Assembly: GCF_041821065.1 (NCBI RefSeq)
Contig: NZ_JBGUAX010000009.1
Span: 62,001 to 126,000 of the forward strand
From: Egicoccus sp. AB-alg2
Lineage (GTDB): Bacteria > Actinomycetota > Nitriliruptoria > Nitriliruptorales > Nitriliruptoraceae
Direction of reading: 5' to 3'
Length of the DNA: 64,000 nt
Both the position numbers and the translations under genes were made by a program. This document shows, one piece after another, positions 60,185 through 64,000 of this stretch. Positions within the stretch are counted from its first letter, which is position 1. Each line of letters starts with the position of its first letter. Under the pieces are notes generated by a model, which was not told the origin of the DNA, did no database searches, and saw nothing but the letters and a program-made list of their open reading frames with translations.

Positions 60185-60222
60185 CGACCATGCGTCGCTG
60201 GCTCGACCGTGCGGCGCTGGCT
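60185..60222. repeat. Tandem duplication of a 19-bp unit
   Basis: CGACCATGCGTCGCTGGCT is followed directly by CGACCGTGCGGCGCTGGCT, 17 of 19 identical, between the response regulator and methyltransferase genes. Confidence 0.5.
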
Positions 60223-60297
60223 CGACATCGCCGTTGGTCGGTCCCGGACGGGCGAGCGTTCGGCACGGCGCTGCCGCATCGGGCATCGGCGGCTCCC

Positions 60298-60303
60298 TAG
60301 GCT
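60298..60303 (+). promoter_or_regulatory. -10 box TAGGCT, leaderless promoter of methyltransferase
   Basis: TAGGCT ends 6 nt before the ATG at 60310. Confidence 0.5.
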
Positions 60304-60309
60304 GGGGAC

Positions 60310-61044
60310 ATGCTGACCGATCCGTATGGCGACCGCGACCTGGTAGCGCTCTACGACCTCGACAACCCCGGCGGCGGAGATCACGACTTCTACCGCGCAT
60401 TGGCCGACACCTTGGACGCCCGCCGGATCGTCGATCTGGGCTGCGGCACCGGACTACTCACCCGCCGACTCGCCAAGGCAGGTCGCTCGGTCACCGGCAT
60501 CGACCCGAGCCCCACCATGCTCGACTGGGCCCGCCGGCAGCCGGGTGCCGAGGCGGTCACCTGGCTCGAAGGGGACGCCACGTCGATCCTCCCGTCGGGC
60601 GACGTGGATCTCGTGCTCTGCACCGGCAACGCGATCATGCACCTCGACGGACCCGCCCTCACCATCGCCACGAGACGCATCCATGACGGCCTCCGGCCTG
60701 GGGGCGTCGTGAGCTTCGAAACGCGCAACCCGACCGCGCGCGAGTGGGAGGAATGGACGCGTGAGGCGACCTACGACGAACGCCACACCCACTTGGGGAT
60801 GCTGACGGAGTGGGTGGAGGTCACCGACGTCACCGGCGGGCGTGTGACCTTCGACGCCCACAACGTCTTCCCCGACGGCGACGACCGCGTGTACACGAGC
60901 GTCCTGCACTTCCGTGACGCCGACGCCATCCGGGCCGCGCTCCACGACGCCGGCTTCGACCGTGTCGAGATCCGTGGCGGCTGGGGTGGAGAGAACGTCA
61001 CGAGTTCGTCCCGCGTGCTCGTGGTCCGCGCCGAGCGCGCCTGA
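60310..61044 (+). CDS. Class I SAM-dependent methyltransferase
   Basis: A 244-residue enzyme with a Methyltransf_25-like Rossmann fold. Motif I is RIVDLGCGTGLLTRRLA, VTGIDPSPTMLDWARR gives the acidic ribose-binding residue, WLEGDATSI the adenine-binding loop, and VDLVLCTGNAIMHL motif IV. The acceptor cannot be determined. It has its own leaderless promoter and is not in an operon with its neighbours. Confidence 0.87.
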   Translation: MLTDPYGDRDLVALYDLDNPGGGDHDFYRALADTLDARRIVDLGCGTGLLTRRLAKAGRSVTGIDPSPTMLDWARRQPGAEAVTWLEGDATSILPSGDVDLVLCTGNAIMHLDGPALTIATRRIHDGLRPGGVVSFETRNPTAREWEEWTREATYDERHTHLGMLTEWVEVTDVTGGRVTFDAHNVFPDGDDRVYTSVLHFRDADAIRAALHDAGFDRVEIRGGWGGENVTSSSRVLVVRAERA

Positions 61045-61120
61045 CGCCATCCTCCGTTCTGTTCCCCCGTGGCCGCGAGCGCCCCCGTTCGCCCGAGACG
61101 GTCAGCTGGGTCCGCTGTCG

Positions 61121-61417
61121 CTACCTGCGGGTCTCGGTGGTGCCACGACCGTGCTGCCGCCGCTCGTTTCGCTCATCTCGCCGGATGCCCGCCGACGCCA
61201 CGACGGCCGTTCCAGCGATCGCCAGTGGGATCGGCAGGAACGTCATCAAGGTCTCCCCCAGCGTGGCTCCGGCCCCGTAGAGGAAGCGCTGCAGGACCCC
61301 CGCAGAGGTCTGATGGACGAGCGAGGCGGTGACCAGCGCTGCTGCGGTCGTCGCACGGCCAGCCGAAGGGGTCGGGAACGCCGAGTCGGCGCCGCCCGGC
61401 GACGTCAGCGGTCCCAC
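61121..61417 (-). CDS. Small membrane protein at the end of the ABC-2 operon
   Basis: A 98-residue ORF that starts with GTG inside the last codons of the permease gene. It contains two hydrophobic stretches (ATTAAALVTASLVHQTSAG and LMTFLPIPLAIAGTAVVAS) and a basic tail. The overlap and the membrane character suggest translation with the transporter, but codon bias is only moderate and no family is recognised. Confidence 0.4.
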   Translation of the reverse strand: MGPLTSPGGADSAFPTPSAGRATTAAALVTASLVHQTSAGVLQRFLYGAGATLGETLMTFLPIPLAIAGTAVVASAGIRRDERNERRQHGRGTTETRR

Positions 61418-62187
61418 CGGAACCAGACCGCCGCGAGCGCGCCGGCCACCACGGCGGTGGCGGCGAGTGCCAGCAGTGGGGTGAGCGGCAGGGCCTGACC
61501 CAGCCATGCGGCCTGCAGGGATTCGTGGGCCGCGCCGAACGGCAGGACCCGTCCCACGGACGCCATGGCGTCGGGCAACGCCTCCATCGAGGTGAACAGG
61601 CCGCCGGTGGCGCCGATGGCGAAGAAGATCGTCAGCCCGAGTGCGACCGACGCGTTCGGGGTGGGCGCGACGGCGGCGACCAGCATGCCGAGGGCGTACA
61701 TCGCCGCCGTCGCCAGCGTCATGACACCGACCACCGCCGCCAGGTCGCGGGGGGCGGCCAGACCGAACATGGTGGCGGCGACGCCCAGCGCGATCGCCAC
61801 ACCGAGGATCGTCTGGACCAGGCTCGTGAGCAACTGGGCGACCAGCACCATGGCGGGATGCACCGGGGTCACCGCGAGACGCCGCAGCACGCCCGTCTTG
61901 CGATAGGTGGCGAGGAAGCTCGGCATGTTCACCACGCCGACCAGGGCGACCACCATCACGAGCACGAGCGGGACGACGTAGACGTCGAACACCGTCATTC
62001 CGCCCCATCCCGGGACCACCTCCTGCGCGTCCAGGCCGGCCAGCACCATGATCAGCACCGGCATCCCGATCGGGACCAGGAGTCCGGAGGTGTCGCGGGC
62101 GACCATGCGTGACTCGGCCAGGCCCAGCTGCAGCCACGCGTCGGGGCCGGGCCGGAGCCCGCGACCGGGGAGGGCGTGCGTGCTCAT
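61405..62187 (-). CDS. ABC-2 type transporter permease
   Basis: A 260-residue membrane protein with six helices and the ABC-2 pattern. LLVPIGMPVLIMVLAGL follows an amphipathic start, YRKTGVLRRLAVTPVHP is the cytoplasmic coupling region, and AHESLQAAWLGQ lies before the last helix. It works with the ATPase upstream (ATGA overlap), probably exporting a drug, lipid or peptide. It resembles exporters regulated by LuxR-type two-component systems. Confidence 0.88.
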   Translation of the reverse strand: MSTHALPGRGLRPGPDAWLQLGLAESRMVARDTSGLLVPIGMPVLIMVLAGLDAQEVVPGWGGMTVFDVYVVPLVLVMVVALVGVVNMPSFLATYRKTGVLRRLAVTPVHPAMVLVAQLLTSLVQTILGVAIALGVAATMFGLAAPRDLAAVVGVMTLATAAMYALGMLVAAVAPTPNASVALGLTIFFAIGATGGLFTSMEALPDAMASVGRVLPFGAAHESLQAAWLGQALPLTPLLALAATAVVAGALAAVWFRWDR

Positions 62188-62933
62188 CGGCGACCTCCGT
62201 CGGCGTCGGTGGTCGTGCGGGAGGTGAGCGCCAGATAGGCGTCCTCGAGGCTGGCCGAAGGCGGCAGCCCGGCGGCCGCCGCCAGCCCGTCGGGCCGGTC
62301 GAGGGCCACCACCCGTCCGCGGTCGAGCACCGCGACGCGGTCGCAGAGGCGCTCCACCTCCTCCAGTTGGTGGCTGACCAGCACGATCGTCACGCCCTGG
62401 TCCCGCAGGTCCTCCACCAGGCGCCAGATGCCGCGGCGCGCCTCGGGGTCCAGCCCGGTGCTCAGCTCGTCCAGGAGCGTGACGCGCGGGTCACCGACCA
62501 GGGCCAGGGCGATGGACAGCCGCTGCTGCTGTCCGCCCGAGAGGTCGTCGAAGCGGGTGTCGCGCTGCTCGTCCAGGCCCAGTGAGCGCATGAGCTCGTC
62601 CGGGTCACGCCCCCGCGGGTAGAAGGAACGGAACAGCGTGACCAGCTCGTGGACCTTCAGGGCCCCGTGCAGAGCGGCACGCTGCAGCTGCACACCCAGC
62701 ACGCGGCGCAGGGCGGAGCGGTCACGCTCCGGGTCCAGGCCGAGCACGCGCACGCGGCCCCGGTCCGCCCGTCGCAGGCCCGCGACGATCTCGACCGTGG
62801 TCGTCTTGCCGGCGCCGTTGGGGCCGAGGACGCCGAAGATCTCGCCGTGGCGTACCTCGAAGCTGACGTCGTCGACCGCCACGGTGTCGCCGTAGCGACG
62901 GTGCAGTCCCTCGACCTCGATGGCTGCGGGCAC
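62184..62933 (-). CDS. ABC-2 exporter ATP-binding protein
   Basis: A 249-residue ATPase. Walker A GPNGAGKTTTVEI, Q-loop GVQLQRAALHG, signature LSGGQQQRLSIALALVG, Walker B VTLLDELSTGLD and H-loop VSHQLEEVERL are all visible. The Walker B Glu follows directly after the Asp and a Leu-Ser replaces the usual Pro-Thr (DELS in place of DEPT), a minor variation seen in this class. The GTG at 62933 follows AAGGGAAC. Confidence 0.9.
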   Translation of the reverse strand: MPAAIEVEGLHRRYGDTVAVDDVSFEVRHGEIFGVLGPNGAGKTTTVEIVAGLRRADRGRVRVLGLDPERDRSALRRVLGVQLQRAALHGALKVHELVTLFRSFYPRGRDPDELMRSLGLDEQRDTRFDDLSGGQQQRLSIALALVGDPRVTLLDELSTGLDPEARRGIWRLVEDLRDQGVTIVLVSHQLEEVERLCDRVAVLDRGRVVALDRPDGLAAAAGLPPSASLEDAYLALTSRTTTDADGGRR

Positions 62934-63059
62934 GGCCGTTCCCTTCGTCGTCCGATCGACATGGACGGTAGGGACGGGTGCGGCTGGCCTCGCGTGTCGC
63001 GCGTCATGACCTCGACCCATGACGATCGACACCCCCGGCCCCGCTGGCGGAGGGTGTGG

Positions 63060-64000
63060 TCACGCACGCCCGTGACCGGATGCGGCCCCGGGAACCGGCC
63101 GCGGTCGGTGCTGGTCGTCGGCCCAGGCCCGCAGCAACCCCCGGTAGTGCTCGACGAAGTGGTCGTGCTCGTGCGCGGGGAAGGTCCCCTTGACGGTGTC
63201 GACGACCAGCCCGTCGAACCAGTCGGAGCGGACGAGATCCACCATCGCTTCGTCGACGTGCCCGAGATGCTCGGCGCAGAACGCGTCGTAGGCGTCCTGT
63301 TCGAAGTACTCGTCGGTCAGCCGGTGGTAGGCAGCGAGCTTGTCGCCCTCGTCGAGGTCCTGGTCGTCGGCGATCTGGAACCAGCGATCGGGGTCGAGGT
63401 TGATCCGCATGTTCCGACTGGTGGCGGCACAGAACACGCTCCACTTCAGCAACGTCTTCATCGCCCACGGGAAGTAGTAGTGCAGGCTCGTGATCGACAC
63501 GTCCGGGCAGGCGTTGGCGTAGTCGATCGGCTGGACCAGCCCGTCGGTCACGAGCGTCTCGCAGGAGTTGAACTCCCACCGGAAGAACGCGTTGACGATC
63601 CGCCCGATCGTGCGCACCTCCTGCCCCACCCCCGGGGACAGGAAGTCGTGATCGACGAGGTAGCGGGCATGGTTCGGCTGCGACGGGTCGAAGTGCATCG
63701 TCATGGTCTCCGCACCGATCGACAGGGTGCGCACGAACACGTCGAAGTCGACCGCGGCCTGCAGGTGCATCAGCCGCTGGCCCGAGTCGTCGTACGCCTC
63801 CAGCAACTCGTCGGCGTCGTCGATCCGGGTCACTCCCACCCAGGCCCCGCCGTCGTAGGGCTTCATGTACAGCGGGAACCCGACCTGCTGGGCGATCTCC
63901 TCGAGGTCGAAGGCCTGGTTGTAGCGGGCCGCGGTGTAGGCGAACCGCGAGTCCTGCGGCGGGTGCTTGTGCGGCAACAGCCACGTCTCGGGGACGTGCA
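63060..64000 (-). CDS. ATP-grasp family carboxylate-amine ligase-like protein (5' part cut by window edge)
   Basis: About 313 residues of the C-terminal part lie in the window; the frame is open to the right edge, so the gene is incomplete. The segment LLPHKHPPQ, then VGFPLYMKPYDGGAWVGVTRI, is the ATP-grasp nucleotide-binding part (KPYDGGAW as glycine-rich loop with the conserved Lys). MRINLDPDRWFQIADD and the MKTLLKWSVFC region belong to the catalytic half. The His-rich C-terminal AHEHDHFVEHYRGLL is family-specific. The substrate is unknown. Confidence 0.72.
   Translation of the reverse strand, partial: HVPETWLLPHKHPPQDSRFAYTAARYNQAFDLEEIAQQVGFPLYMKPYDGGAWVGVTRIDDADELLEAYDDSGQRLMHLQAAVDFDVFVRTLSIGAETMTMHFDPSQPNHARYLVDHDFLSPGVGQEVRTIGRIVNAFFRWEFNSCETLVTDGLVQPIDYANACPDVSITSLHYYFPWAMKTLLKWSVFCAATSRNMRINLDPDRWFQIADDQDLDEGDKLAAYHRLTDEYFEQDAYDAFCAEHLGHVDEAMVDLVRSDWFDGLVVDTVKGTFPAHEHDHFVEHYRGLLRAWADDQHRPRPVPGAASGHGRA

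Overview
The window is one chromosomal stretch of a very GC-rich actinobacterium. Support comes from the frequent GTG starts, RpfB, a DUF4191 protein, IdeR/DtxR-type iron boxes, a CGNR regulator and several start codons placed 6-8 nt after a TAnnnT -10 box (leaderless genes). The order mazG / mfd / pth / rplY / prs / glmU / ispE / rsmA / rpfB / tatD / rsmI / pmt is the conserved core known from Mycobacterium tuberculosis (the Rv1002-Rv1021 neighbourhood). Here it is interrupted by blocks that genus lacks. A deep-branching lineage such as Nitriliruptoria fits, but that is a guess from gene content. No insertion sequence, prophage, CRISPR array or rRNA operon was seen. One tRNA gene is present.

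Left part (1-14.8 kb). After mazG and a SurA/PrsA-like foldase comes an FhuF-like ferric reductase with an iron box, and then a fused membrane/spermidine-synthase-like protein. From 5.2 to 14.8 kb lies a metal locus that reads as zinc homeostasis: a Fur-family regulator (Zur candidate), the transporter ZnuB/ZnuA/ZnuC, an ArsR regulator, a duplicated His-rich small protein behind a 24-bp dyad, and a tight five-gene operon. That operon encodes a flavoprotein with a Cys-rich tail, a FeoB-like GTPase permease, a second flavoprotein, a small unknown protein and the zinc-independent form of ribosomal protein S14. Two matching operators (TGrGAAnnnTTCCTA) stand at 8001 and 10163. S14(-) is a classic Zur target, so this operon is probably a zinc-starvation module with a FeoB-type transporter. 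It is the most interesting system in the window.

Middle part (14.8-42.3 kb). This holds mostly housekeeping genes: exonuclease III, an MFS exporter, mfd, a PheS-like ligase broken by a +1 frameshift and preceded by a possible attenuator, pth, rplY, prs, glmU, a sulfonate-type ABC importer beside an Rrf2 regulator, tRNA-Gln, ispE, rsmA, rpfB, tatD, an ECF sigma factor with a propeller-type membrane partner, an AbrB/zinc-ribbon regulator, rsmI and a protein mannosyltransferase.

Right part (42.3-64 kb). This is more accessory: an EAL phosphodiesterase, a TIGR03943/DUF318 permease pair, a large secreted M14 carboxypeptidase, a site-2 protease, a second iron-box FhuF-like gene, a cupin, a LysE/CGNR pair, a MarR regulator beside twin 14-bp palindromes and two small ORFs, a PhzF-like enzyme, an ECF sigma fused to its own anti-sigma and membrane segment, a LuxR-type two-component system, a methyltransferase, an ABC-2 exporter and a truncated ATP-grasp enzyme at the right edge.
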